A stretch of DNA of 64,000 nucleotides, taken from NCBI GenBank assembly GCA_002110485.1, contig MOWL01000088.1, positions 248,001-312,000 on the forward strand, given 5' to 3'. Shown here piece after piece: positions 43,500-53,843 of this stretch (position 1 is its first letter; every line of letters starts with the position of its first letter). The notes beneath the pieces are model-generated. The model saw only the letters and a program-made list of their open reading frames with translations. It made no database searches and was not told the DNA's origin. Source of the stretch: Emergomyces orientalis (taxonomy: Eukaryota > Ascomycota > Eurotiomycetes > Onygenales > Ajellomycetaceae). Position numbers and translations under genes: made by a program.

Positions 43500-44960
43500 A
43501 ATCCGAGAAACATTCATAGCTCTTGTTTTGCTCGCGGAATTCGACCTACTCCGAGATACCGCCGGTGAACCCGTGCGCGACCCCAACTTTCACATCCTAT
43601 TTGACGAGGTAGCCCGCATCTATGATTCAAAGTATATTCGCGGATTTACCCCATTGACCGGCAAATTGCATCAGTTCTTCAATAGAGTACCCGTTTCCTA
43701 TGACCAGCAGCAGCATGGCTATTAGCCAACGACCTAACTTTGCCTTGTAAAGGGGTGGCATATCGTTTGTCCGAACCAGGGCCCCCGCACGCATATCATG
43801 GACAGTGATAATTTTGGCATGTCCGGAACGGCGACTCAGTTTTCCAAGCCCTCCTCCGAGCCAACTAGCGCTGAGATCTCTCCAGTTGGGCCTTCAGCGG
43901 ACATCTTCTCAAAAAATGGCGTACCTCTTCCCGGGTTGCTGCGATGTAGAGTCGCTTTTCTCGCCATGTAACATCCACGAGCTCTCCAGGGCTCTGCATG
44001 CAGAGGGAGCCAAGTGTTAGTTCATACTCTTTCCCCGCTGGCAGCTCGAGCGCGAAAATCTCATCGGCTGGCTTGAAATCACGGAACAAAGCCCGTCCAA
44101 GGCAGAAAGCAAGAGGCTCGAGAACCGGGTTCAGGTAGAGGAGAAACAACTCAATATCTTCCTGCGTAGGGCTGTGTCATACATTATCTCGGGCTAGCCA
44201 GGGGGTTAGACTGCTAATGCAGATGATGGACTTACTGCTTGTGTTTCTTTCTGGACATGCCCTTGGGATCCCTATTAAGCCGGATAATGATTTCCGATTA
44301 GCCATTGTGGTTGTGGATGACCAGAAAAGTCAAACCTTACACATCAGGCGAAACTTCTACCAGTGGAAAAGCAATAGCTCCAGAGAGAACCGGCACTCAC
44401 CTCCGGGACACAGACGCCGCGCCCTGAGTGCTGTCGTGCGGCGGACTCAACCTACTCACCCACCCGTGCAGACGAAAACATGCACATCTTCAGGAGAGCT
44501 GACAGGTACAACCCGATTCAAAGGGTACGGAAACTCGTGCCAATCATTACGCGAAAGTTGCTGGAGAAGGTTTTTGAAGTGCTTCAGTGTAACATAGTCT
44601 CACTCATCATGATCAGAATTGAGCGGGACATATTTATAAAGCTCCTGGAAGATGAACTGAGGAATAGCCAGTTAGCAATATCCTTCATCAGCAAAGAATC
44701 ATACAGGTGCTCACCTACATTCGTTTCCGAGTTAGTCACATTGTGCGGTAGCTTCCCCCCTTTCTCGCGGGCCCAATACGACGTGAACCTCTTCCATGAT
44801 TGCCATATTGATGAAGGTTTTGGCCTTGGGTCCCTAAGGCATTATTCCCCTCGTGGACGGCGCTACAAAGATGCGGTGCGTCGCGTAGATATTTATCAGG
44901 GTGAAAACCTTCTTCAGTAGCCCTTCGCTCCCTTTCCTCAAGGCTGACTTTCTTTGGCAT
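43500..44960 (-). pseudogene. DUF3435-type tyrosine recombinase relic (Starship-captain family)
   Basis: Fragments on the minus strand in the order expected for DUF3435 proteins. From 44149 down: YLNPVLEPLAFCLGRALFRD then FKPADEIFALELPAGKEYEL. After a frameshift near 43870: LGKLSRRSGHAKIITVHDMR (about 43794-43850), a candidate catalytic H-x-x-R block, then NGYSIEELMQFAG (about 43640-43690), matching the family's NGYS-x-E-x-M-x-FAGH element. The upstream part (44960-44300) is readable only with stops, e.g. LAIPQFIFQELYKYVPLNSD preceded by TAA and followed by TGA. Two or more frameshifts and several stops make it non-functional. DUF3435 recombinases mobilise Starship giant transposons in ascomycetes; many are also solitary relics. 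No element boundaries were identified. The plus-strand open stretch at 43528-43725 is an antisense shadow. Confidence 0.65.
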
Positions 44961-46863
44961 GGCACTGATTCTGCGTAATTCACAGGCATGTGGAAATATA
45001 GGAGCCACAGGGCCCTTTCTGAACAATGGGAGATACAGATGAATGTTGTAAGAAACCGCACAGAGATAGTATCTATGTGTAACAACATTAAAAGACAAAG
45101 TACGAAGAATGAGATAAAGGGGGGAGGGCGGACCCTTGCCGAATTTAAGCATCAGACCCACTTATGCAAGGCGAAAACAGAAATATTTGGACCATCGCGT
45201 AAACTTGACTGACTTTGATGATGCTTTAGCAGGCGGGCAACTGGTGGGGAGGCAGGGTGACTGAGGTTGGTGAGGCAGATGGTAAGGATGTCACAAAGGG
45301 GCAAGGAAGGAATGAGGAAGCCTCTCACACTAACCCGGATGCGGATCCGCCAGATTCCCCAGTAACTAACTACCCAAGGTAGAACAAATCCATTGATATG
45401 GCCACAAATCGCAACCCACATTCCTAGGTACCTACCTCGATTCTGTGATGTCATCACCGTGATCGCGATTGGCCGTTTTAGCCGAAGTTTGGCGCGACCT
45501 GCCCCCCCCCACACGGTTGCCGCACAATTCTTCACAACTTTGGTGGGCCCCTGCCATGGCCGGCGTCTATTGGCTCTTCGCGTCCTCTTCAAAGAGGCAA
45601 GCGGCGCCCTCCCCACTCCACCTGTCGGTACCTAGGTATCGAAGCCACCCCACCCGCCTACCTAGGTAGGTGCCTGGGCTGCTTGACATTTCATTCGAGG
45701 TACATCACATCAACATGGCCCGGAACAAGCCCGGCGCCCGAAGCTAGCCGCCCTATGATATGATATACCGCCATGTTCCGATTGAGATCTTGAATAGGGA
45801 AAAGCCTGCTTTGAAACGCCTTAACAGAACGGCCTGGGCGAGTTTCATTGCGAGATAAAATTTAACTAAACAGCTCTCTGCCGTTCACCACTTCCAGCAT
45901 CACCGTCTGCCTGAGGGGTTTAATTTTCGTCTGCTTTAATGTGCTGCAAGGCCGTCGTCATTTGCGTTGGTTTATCAGAATTAAGGCTCAGGGGTGAGCG
46001 GTCCCTTTAACATGAGAAAGATCTTCAAAGGTTTGTCCGTTCGACACCGTAATGCTAAATGCTACAAGTTTGGGCTCAGATACAACATCATCTTTTTTTT
46101 TTTTTTTTTTTTTTTTTGAACATCCCTTGGGAATATGTACAGCATTTACACTGGTCCTACTTAGAGATACGTTGTTCCAGGCTACTAAGTCAGCACGCAC
46201 TGGCTGACAGCGACCTCTCGATGATTCAACAAACCAAAACCTGCGCTGGACTTCCTAAAACTGCGCGACTGTATCGAACCTGTCATCCCGCGGACTATAA
46301 TCCCTGAAGTTGCAATCCATGCACTGTTTGTTATAACATCGTAACGGCAAGGTTCGCTGCAAGGGGGGCTTTGACCATGACTAGCGCCTCTAGTTATTGG
46401 TGCCTGGATGGATCGAAATATTTCCTCTCGATCTGGCGAACCAGGAGGAAGAAATAACTCCTCCGATTCTTCATGTATTTCTCTGCTTGACCGGAGATTT
46501 TGATTTTTTATCTGCTCTCTGGATTGGAGAAGGCTGCGGCTTTAGATAGGAAAATTATAGGCATTATATAATCTTTTCCCAATGCAGTTACCTAAGAAGG
46601 GGGTTTTTGGACGCCTCTTCAAATGAGCAGAGGTTCTGAATATACTAAGGTAATCTTGCCTTACTTTGTTATCTCCTTGTATCTCCTTATACTTCCATTA
46701 TCTGGCCAAATCAAATACAAAGGGTGTTGTGTCCCCTCCGTTCATGAACACTGAGAGCCACCACCTCTATCAGATGACCCAACAACCTCTTAGGCTGTCG
46801 TGGTAAATGATGACATTTTGGCCAAATTTTGCACTAGCTTAAGGGCCAGCGAAGGACAGGGTT
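44961..46863. other. Accessory spacer with T25 run
   Basis: 1.9 kb without a recognised gene. It has GC-rich patches with repeated CCTAGGTA motifs at 45425-45435, 45628-45637 and 45659-45670, a C9 run near 45503, and a 25-nt T-run at 46093-46117. Open stretches here (for instance 45152-45616 on the minus strand) lack any protein pattern. Confidence 0.5.
46093..46117. repeat. T25 homopolymer
   Basis: 25 consecutive T in the decayed accessory block, on the minus strand an A25 that could be the tail of a retroposed copy; no such copy was recognised next to it. Confidence 0.9.
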
Positions 46864-47562
46864 TGATATAACTCGGACTACACGTCACTAAAGTTCCAAT
46901 TCCTCGACTGTACGCGATGTACCGCGACTCTAACCAGCGCTTCTTAGTTTTAGTTATGCAACGCGTCTCCAGGGGTGCATCTCAACTCCATTTGGCCGTC
47001 AATGACCCAGTCTGAGAAAAACGCCATTGTCGCCAAACTCTGCCAAGTGTTTAATACTATGTGGCAGGCTGAGCGTCCATGGCCCGTTATTTTTGGAGGC
47101 TTTGATGGTGGCACGTACATCATTATCTATTTTGATGCCAAAAAGGTGGTCGCAGGCATTTGGGGCCTTTCTATGGTGAAGCTGCCTTCGTTACAGGGTT
47201 AACAAGCAGTTATCGAGTTTTTTTCTGAATGCAAAGGTTGACCAGATTTTAAACAGTTGCGCCTATGAAATCTACCTCGCTCGCGTACTGAAAGGCAACT
47301 GGACGCACGGGGACGTTCAGATGAAGAACATTGTCGTTACGGAGAATGCGATCCGCCGAAACGACCAAGGAATGCGATCATATGGCATCGTAGTTGTGGA
47401 TTGGGAAGCTGCTGGCCGGTACCCAGACCTCTGGGAAAACTTTTATGTTGCTTCCTCACCCCCATTTCTCTCCTGGAAGGACGACTGGTACTGGCGAGCT
47501 CATGTATTTCTTGAAATATGGGCCGCTGGGATGGCTACAATTAGTGTGATTAACAAAGGGTG
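46864..47562 (+). pseudogene. Aminoglycoside phosphotransferase-like kinase relic
   Basis: A broken member of the fungal APH/choline-kinase-like family. In one frame from 46902: PRLYAMYRDSNQRFLVLVMQ, to a stop at 47013. In the next frame from 46975: HLNSIWPSMTQSEKNAIVAK and FGGFDGGT, to a stop at 47200. In a third frame: the catalytic loop HGDVQMKN (HGD at 47306-47314) and the metal-binding segment VVDWEAAGRYPDLWENF, to a stop at 47561. The order and spacing match the C-lobe of the family, and at least two frameshifts separate the parts. The N-lobe upstream of 46864 is not readable. In fungi this family is large and often of unknown substrate; the name does not imply antibiotic resistance. 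Confidence 0.75.
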
Positions 47563-49583
47563 AGACTTTTTACCACTACGCCAAAAAAGGACCCCTTTCT
47601 AAGGTTCTCAAGGTTAATACACAGCGGTTTTGACGGTCTAATACAAAGATTGGATGTAATTCATATGATCGAGAAGCATTTTTGGCGGATAAATTACTAC
47701 GCTCAGATCAAAACAACTGGCTCATTGTGTTCAAAAACAGTGTGTACCTTTAAAAAAGAAAACCCCGAATATGTGGACCCAGGAAAATCACCCTTTATAA
47801 ATAATTAAATGCATCTTCTAATCATGGGATGAAAAGCACACCTCTAACCTAACTGCAAAATGGCATCCTCTATTTCTCCAAATTATGAGTATAAGAATTT
47901 GTCCTGCGGACGGTTTTTGGAGCCGATTTTGTTTATCCCTTGAACGGATCCTCACACCCCAGCCGCCGGTAAACAGCTAGAATACTTATTAGAACTATCC
48001 GTGGACGCAAATTATTAATAACCATCTGTTATGTACGCAATACAATCTATATATGTCCTTCGTATGTGTCTCCCGTTTGGCCCAACCCACGCCCCCCCCC
48101 CAACCTGGCTCGGTTGGGACTAGCACACCTTCGGTGACCGAGCCGTTTGCCAGTTCGGTAGTTTTCCACCCCTGTCTGGGTAGTGTAAGTGCAGGGCTCA
48201 TAAGGCAAGGCGCTACATGCTTGTCAAGTTGTCAGTAACTGCCAAGCCCAGTGCTTTCAGCCCCCAAAGTTGCCAAAGTACCGGCCCCATGCCCCGAAGA
48301 AAGGGAGGGCGAAATTGTCAGAAGCCACTGAAACTCCAAGGGGTTGATTCTGTTGGCTGAGTGGTTTTGATTCGCAGAAATGCAATTAAACTGTCCTGTA
48401 GCTCTATATGGGCGATGATGCTCTCTCATTCTTTGCTCCTTCTAGCGGAAGAGGGGTCCATATGACAAGGTATAATTCTTTCAAAGAAACCCTGTCATCA
48501 CAGCAACCAACGTGCGGTACAAATACCCAGGTATGGAAATATCCAGATAAACGCACCAAATTTAAACATGTCCCTGTTCCGGATGTCCATGCACCCCACG
48601 ATGATCCTAGCAACAAAGGTTGGTATAGTTTGACCAGTGGGTTTCCCCTGGCGAAATCAAATAGACAACCCCTGTGTGACTTGTATGTACATGTCCAAGC
48701 ATTCTGAGGAGCTGAAAAACCGCTATTTGAAAACATTTCGCTAACTGTTTCAGGGCGTCTCTCCCCCTGCACCTAGCCGGGCCAGCTTCAAGGATTTCCT
48801 TATCATACTGGGCCGTAACGACGAGGAACATGATACATTTAATCTATCTCTGCGTCTGGCAGGTAGAAAGATGAGGATGGGGCAGCCTGAAGGTCTCTTC
48901 CCACCTTCAGTTCATTCGTATGCAATGCCAAGGCTGAGGCCGGAGAATAAGTGGTTTAATGCCATTGTGCTAATGCATGCCAATTGATAGGGTGGCGGCC
49001 AAGCCGCGAGGAGTGCATAGCTTCGTTTGATATGTATAGTATATTTCTATATGTAATCGAGCGAAAGATGAAGGTGCTTGCCATTCATCCGTTGCCAAAT
49101 GAGGCAGCAATTGGGGGCCAACCTAATGACTACTAGTAGCTTTCTCTATTATTGTTGTTGTCTTTTCTTTGCTACATGAAAGCATTTTCGGGGGTGTTGC
49201 AAGTTCCAAGGTTTTCGGCGCAATTACTATTTGGGGACTAGCTCGGTTGGCTCGGCTCGGTTTTAAACGTGTCGCGTCTGTTGGTGAACATGCTTAAAAG
49301 CGACGAGCAGACACGGAGTTCGCTACGACACTACTGGTATTATTTGGCCAAAAGAAGAAGCAGAAGGGAAAAAAAAGGTAAGATTAATAGAATACGTAAG
49401 TGACAAAACATGCGCTGTCCCCGCTTATGCAGGTTCCTGACTTTCAATCCCGATTCTCCGCCCATATGATCTATACTATTCTAAATACTACGGAGTATAT
49501 CATATGCATATGTAAAAATAGAAATAAAACAAAGAAAAAAGAGAAATAAAATTGAAAACAAACTAAGTTACATGGCACATCGG
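47563..49583. other. Accessory spacer
   Basis: 2.0 kb downstream of the kinase relic. Short open stretches on both strands at 48404-48772 have no recognised motif. A CGGTTGGCTCGGCTCGG stretch near 49245 and the TACGGAGTA motif near 49490 are the only notable short patterns. The last part is the DUF2306 3' end. Confidence 0.45.
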
Positions 49584-50829
49584 TTATTTTTCATTTCCAT
49601 TTGTCTGGGGGGCCCCATCGGTATTATCATCCGGTGCACAGGTATTATACACTGGCTTCCATAATGACGAGTCCCCCAGACGGTCAGCTGTCAATCCAGC
49701 CCGGCCCGGATTCGCCATTCCAGCTTCTTGTTGTCGTTGGTAAGATACATTTCGAAGTCTTTCAGCTTCGAAGGGAGTTAGGCGAAGCTACAGCAGGACA
49801 AATATCGTTAGCGTTTGTAGCATTTCCACAATTTTGAATACGGGAGGTAGCAGTAGCGGCCTGGAATTTGAGGTAGGGGATGCTGAGAACGTACATAGAT
49901 TTCAACTCCAATGGCGTGGAGGGCAAACGCTAACCATAACGATGGCCCAAAAGAGAGACCGAAGGCAACGCCAGCGTTTATTGCACTACCGCCTCCTCCG
50001 TACTTGGCCTGAACAAGGACCTGTTTGTTTAAATCTTCACCAGAATAGAAGGCGTCGCATTCGGGGTACCTAGCTCGCGTTCGATTTTCTCCGATCGTGT
50101 AGTCCACTTGTGCACACAGCTTGGCGCTGTAATACTCACCCCCTGCGCTTATTAAATTTGCCATGATGACCATGATGAGTCGGAGGGTGATAATGGACGA
50201 GGCCTAAAAAACGGGGGTAAGCAAAAAGGAAAAGTATTGTCGGTGAGAAGTTTAATAGGGATCAGGCGACATGAATCGTAACATACATAAAACCACCCTC
50301 GGAGCATCCAGGCTCTGTGCTGCTCAAGTTGCAACCGCTTTATGTTGATGTATCCCAAAACCAAACATATAATAAACAGAATTCCAATGAAGCCAACGCC
50401 CACTTGGGTGTCAAGACCACCTCCGAAAGAATGTCTCGCAGCCATGAAAGAAAAGATGGTGCTAATTATTGACAGAATCAGGATCAGATAGCCATTTATC
50501 CTGTGAATCATAATGAACTTGTGACGAATCGCGGGGACGAATTGGAAGACAACGAGAAACCCAGCTGGGAGAATGGTGGCAAGGTGAACAATCAGGCCAA
50601 TCTCCTCGATCCCTTTCGTAAAAAAGTAGCACTCGCCGATGCCAGGTTTGCCGCAGAATATGCCGTAGTAATCGAGGTATTGTAATCTCGCGAGAGTGAA
50701 TCCCATCAAAGCCCCTGCAAAGATGAAGAAGAGAATGAAATTGTAACCCCTGGAGAATCCGACAGGGTTGTAAATTTTCCTGGCCGCTGCCACGAAGGCA
50801 TTGGCTGGTGGGCGGTCTACTTTTACCAT
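49584..50829 (-). CDS. DUF2306-type multi-pass membrane protein
   Basis: Predicted membrane protein of unknown function. Exons 50287-50829, 49895-50203 and 49584-49787 join in phase (introns 50204-50286 and 49788-49894, donors GTATGT and GTACGT, acceptors TTAG and GTAG), giving 351 residues. Six or seven hydrophobic helices: FILFFIFAGALMGFTLARL, IGLIVHLATILPAGFLVVFQ, MIHRINGYLILILSIISTIF, VGFIGILFIICLVLGYINIK and, in exon 2, IITLRLIMVIMANL and FGPSLWLAFALHAIGVEIY. HRINGY and the QHRAWMLRGWFY element are typical of this fungal group as I remember it. The hydrophilic tail starts LTPFEAERLRNVSYQRQ. Met at 50829 was chosen over an upstream Met at 50874 for its family-like N terminus. It is divergent from a Zn2Cys6 regulator. 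Confidence 0.85.
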
Positions 50830-52141
50830 AGTCGATATAGGAAGACGGAGATTAAAGTGAATCGTAGCTTGCAATATACTCGAATGAATTGTAGAAGATT
50901 AGAAAGGACGATGCGCATTGAAGTCGCTTCATGACTAGGAACGATATCGAACCCAAGGGTATTTATATTCCCAAAATTCACCATATTTCAATAATTTTAA
51001 AACCTAAAACATTCATAAAACACTCATTTTATTCATTGAACTGCCAAGTGAGTATAGCTCAACATTGGCAGCACCTCTGATGGCTCAGCTCGAACTATAT
51101 AAAGAACCTTGGAAGTCCATGCGATGTCCTCTTAGCTGCCAAGCGGCTAAAAATTCATGCTTAAAATTAAACGTGAGGATTATGATTGGCCCCGGCGCAG
51201 TAATCTTCCAGGTCGGGTTTAGGGCAGAAGCTTATCTTGACCACCCCAGGTAGGGGCTCTGGTACGGGATTACCTCAGCGCGCCGTGACTTCCTTCCAAG
51301 GTTCGCACTAGATCGGCACCTCGGGTAGTGTTAGTCATCTGCACTCCGGCCGTATCAACTTGAAGATGTAACCTGGGCGGCCATAAAGTTTAGTACAGTT
51401 CAACTTCAGATAGCCCTGGTGTGCTTTTTCTGCCAGCCTCTCGTTAAATTGTCTATTGGCTGGATATTGCCAAGCTACGCCATCTTGTGTTTGATTTCGG
51501 GCGGTGAACGGAGGACGCTAATTATTGTCCCTGGTTTTACGGGTTAACAGATATGAAATGCTCTACACCACGAGCAACGCCCTATGGGATATACCTGATT
51601 TTCCCTTTCAAATTTCGGGTTTGGATACCTCAACACCCCAACCACTAAATATAGACAGCAGACAAGCATATCACCGTCGTAATTTTCTCGGGTTTAGTTT
51701 TCAGCCTTTTTGGCCCAATGGTAATTACCGATCGAGGGGGCCAGGAACTCGCCGCCGGTTTGTTTCATTATTACGGAGCAACACACAGAAAGCAACAAAG
51801 AGCTTGTCAATCACAGGTTCTTAAGTCTAGGGCCGGGCGTAATTAATTTGCTTTAAAAACTTGGTTGACGATGCCATAGCCCATAATTTAATCCTCCCAA
51901 TTCTTCTCCTGCAACGCCAACTAGCAACACAGTTGGAACCGGAATTGGCATGTTCAAGTCAACCCGTCCTTCGTCTGAATAGAACAAACTTTCGAAATTC
52001 GACACTGAACTCGTCTTCATTGTATTGTTGTCTAGGCCCACCAACGAAAACCTGAAGTTGAGACCTGTGACTTCAGAACCAGAATAGGAAACAATCCGCG
52101 CCACTTGAGCACAAAACATACCAACCAACACCACATACGAG
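50830..52141. promoter_or_regulatory. Divergent spacer between DUF2306 gene and Zn2Cys6 regulator
   Basis: 1.3 kb between divergent start codons. No coding pattern was recognised; mixed sequence with scattered direct CGG-type triplets that could serve Zn2Cys6 binding but are not specific. Confidence 0.45.
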
Positions 52142-53843
52142 ATGGTGGGTGTTCCTGGGAGATCCAAGAGCTGTGGTACATGTAGGATCCGTAAAAAAGG
52201 CGGCGTAAGTCATCGACCTGACTGTTGCATGATGCAGGGCGAAGGATTCTAATTGCCAACCGGCGCTTAGTGCGACGAGAAACGCCCAGCATGTGGGCAA
52301 TGCCTCAAGCTAGGGCTGAAATGCGACGGATATGAACGTGAACTCCGTTTTATCAACTTCAGCGCTGAGCCCCGTAAGGCAAATCGAAATGATCAAGGCT
52401 CGGCCCAAGTTGCCCTGCCCGGGTATCTGACACGGTCTGCATATGCGGAAAAATATCTCGGTATCTTCTGGAGCACGTATCTTCCCTCAGATAAGCATTT
52501 CCCAGCGCAAATGACGATGTACGTCAGTGGTGGGTGGACAAATTCGCTGCCCCAACTCTATCTTAACTCCCCAGACATTCAAAAGATAATGCTTGCCATA
52601 TGCCTATCAACGGCAGGGCGGGTAGGGAACAACAGATGGGAAAAGGAAGAGGGGCTGAGGTACTATATGGAGTCTCTGAGCGAAATGTCTGCTGCCCTGG
52701 CCAACCGCACGCGAGGGAACATAGTTACTTTGTGCGTCATGTCCAGGTTGTATGGTCTTTATGAGGTACCCTACTCCATAACCCTTTTTCCCCCCATTGG
52801 CTGGAGGAAAGAGAATATTATCAGCTTACACTCATGGGTGCACCAGGTATTCTTTGGGCAGGATGACCAGGACAAAATAGCCCAGGCTCGTAATTGGCGA
52901 AATCATATCAATGGAGAACTTGCTATTATGACCTCCCAGCCACCGGAAGCATATATTTCGGGATATTTGCACCAATTCTTCGTGGACGGAAGACTTCATC
53001 TTGTCAGAAAGAATATTTTCTTCTCTCCGCATCCCCTTCTGTGATCATGACTATGATGTGTGTGCTGACGCAGATTGTTTTCACGACCCACAGACAACCA
53101 GTGCAGTTCAGGCCCGAAGGAAGATTATTTTAAGCAACCCCGAATGGAAAACTATTCCTTGGAGCGAGATTCCCAAAACGCCAAAAGATTGCTTGATTGA
53201 TATTCTGGTGGAGATACCAACGATGCTAGAAAGCTTGGATACAATGCGAGCCTGTCACGATCCAGAAATCCAAGAACTCCAGCGGCGTGATCTTCTTCAA
53301 ACGTGCTGGGAACTGGAGAGAGAGCTTGTACGCTGGCGCTTTGAGTTAGGGGTTACCGACCCGACGTATAGTCTTGATGCAGAGCAATCGTCATTTTCGC
53401 TCGATTACCTTGCGGCGTGCCACATCATGTGTCTTTACTGGGCAGTATGCATCATTCTATACAGCTCACTTCGGATTTTATCTTGTCCTCATGTAGTTCT
53501 CCCCACGCACACCGATCCCAGAATATATTGTGGCAGGATCGCCAAGGCTATGCCCCTGCTCTTGCATCCACTATCTGGTGCGTATGGGGTGCACCTGGCA
53601 AGCTTTCCTGTTGCCATTGGGTTGATGTACCTGAGCGCTGTTGATGGGGATGCAATACATGAAGAGAAGCAGATAATCTTCGATGCCTTTCGAAGGTCAG
53701 GCTATGGGGAAACTGTTGACCGTTTTAATCAGAGCATGCGACGCCAAGATGCCAGGTCCCCTCAGGTGGCTATGATGGATGGTCCAAAGGCGGTGCCGGC
53801 ACAGGCCAAATCCTGGTTTGGGGTCCGTGGGGAGGGACTGTGA
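52142..53843 (+). CDS. Zn2Cys6 fungal transcription factor
   Basis: Four exons, 52142-52204, 52271-52765, 52847-53002 and 53094-53843, joined in phase to 487 residues. The zinc cluster spans exons 1-2: C11-x2-C14-x7-C22-x6-C29-x2-C32-x6-C39 (SKSCGTCRIRKKGG, then CDEKRPACGQCLKLGLKCDG). The second gap is seven residues where six is the rule, because the exon 1 donor (GTAAGT) follows GGC GGC. The YERELRFIN segment just after the cluster and the body (YLHQFFVDGRLHL, LSNPEWKTIPW) match the common fungal-specific regulator layout. Intron 2 (52766-52846) is 81 nt and stop-free, so retention would add 27 residues. Intron 3 uses a GTCAGA donor. It probably regulates nearby or unlinked genes; the divergent DUF2306 gene is a candidate by position only. 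Confidence 0.82.

Noticed and set aside
43528..43725. Plus-strand 65-codon stretch that looks protein-like
   Set aside because: It is antisense to the DUF3435 relic, whose NGYSIEELMQFAG element is read on the other strand.
45152..45616. 154-codon minus-strand stretch in the accessory block
   Set aside because: Arg/Pro-rich with no domain pattern; typical of GC-rich chance frames.
48404..48772. Overlapping open stretches on both strands
   Set aside because: No recognised motif on either strand and inside a decayed region.
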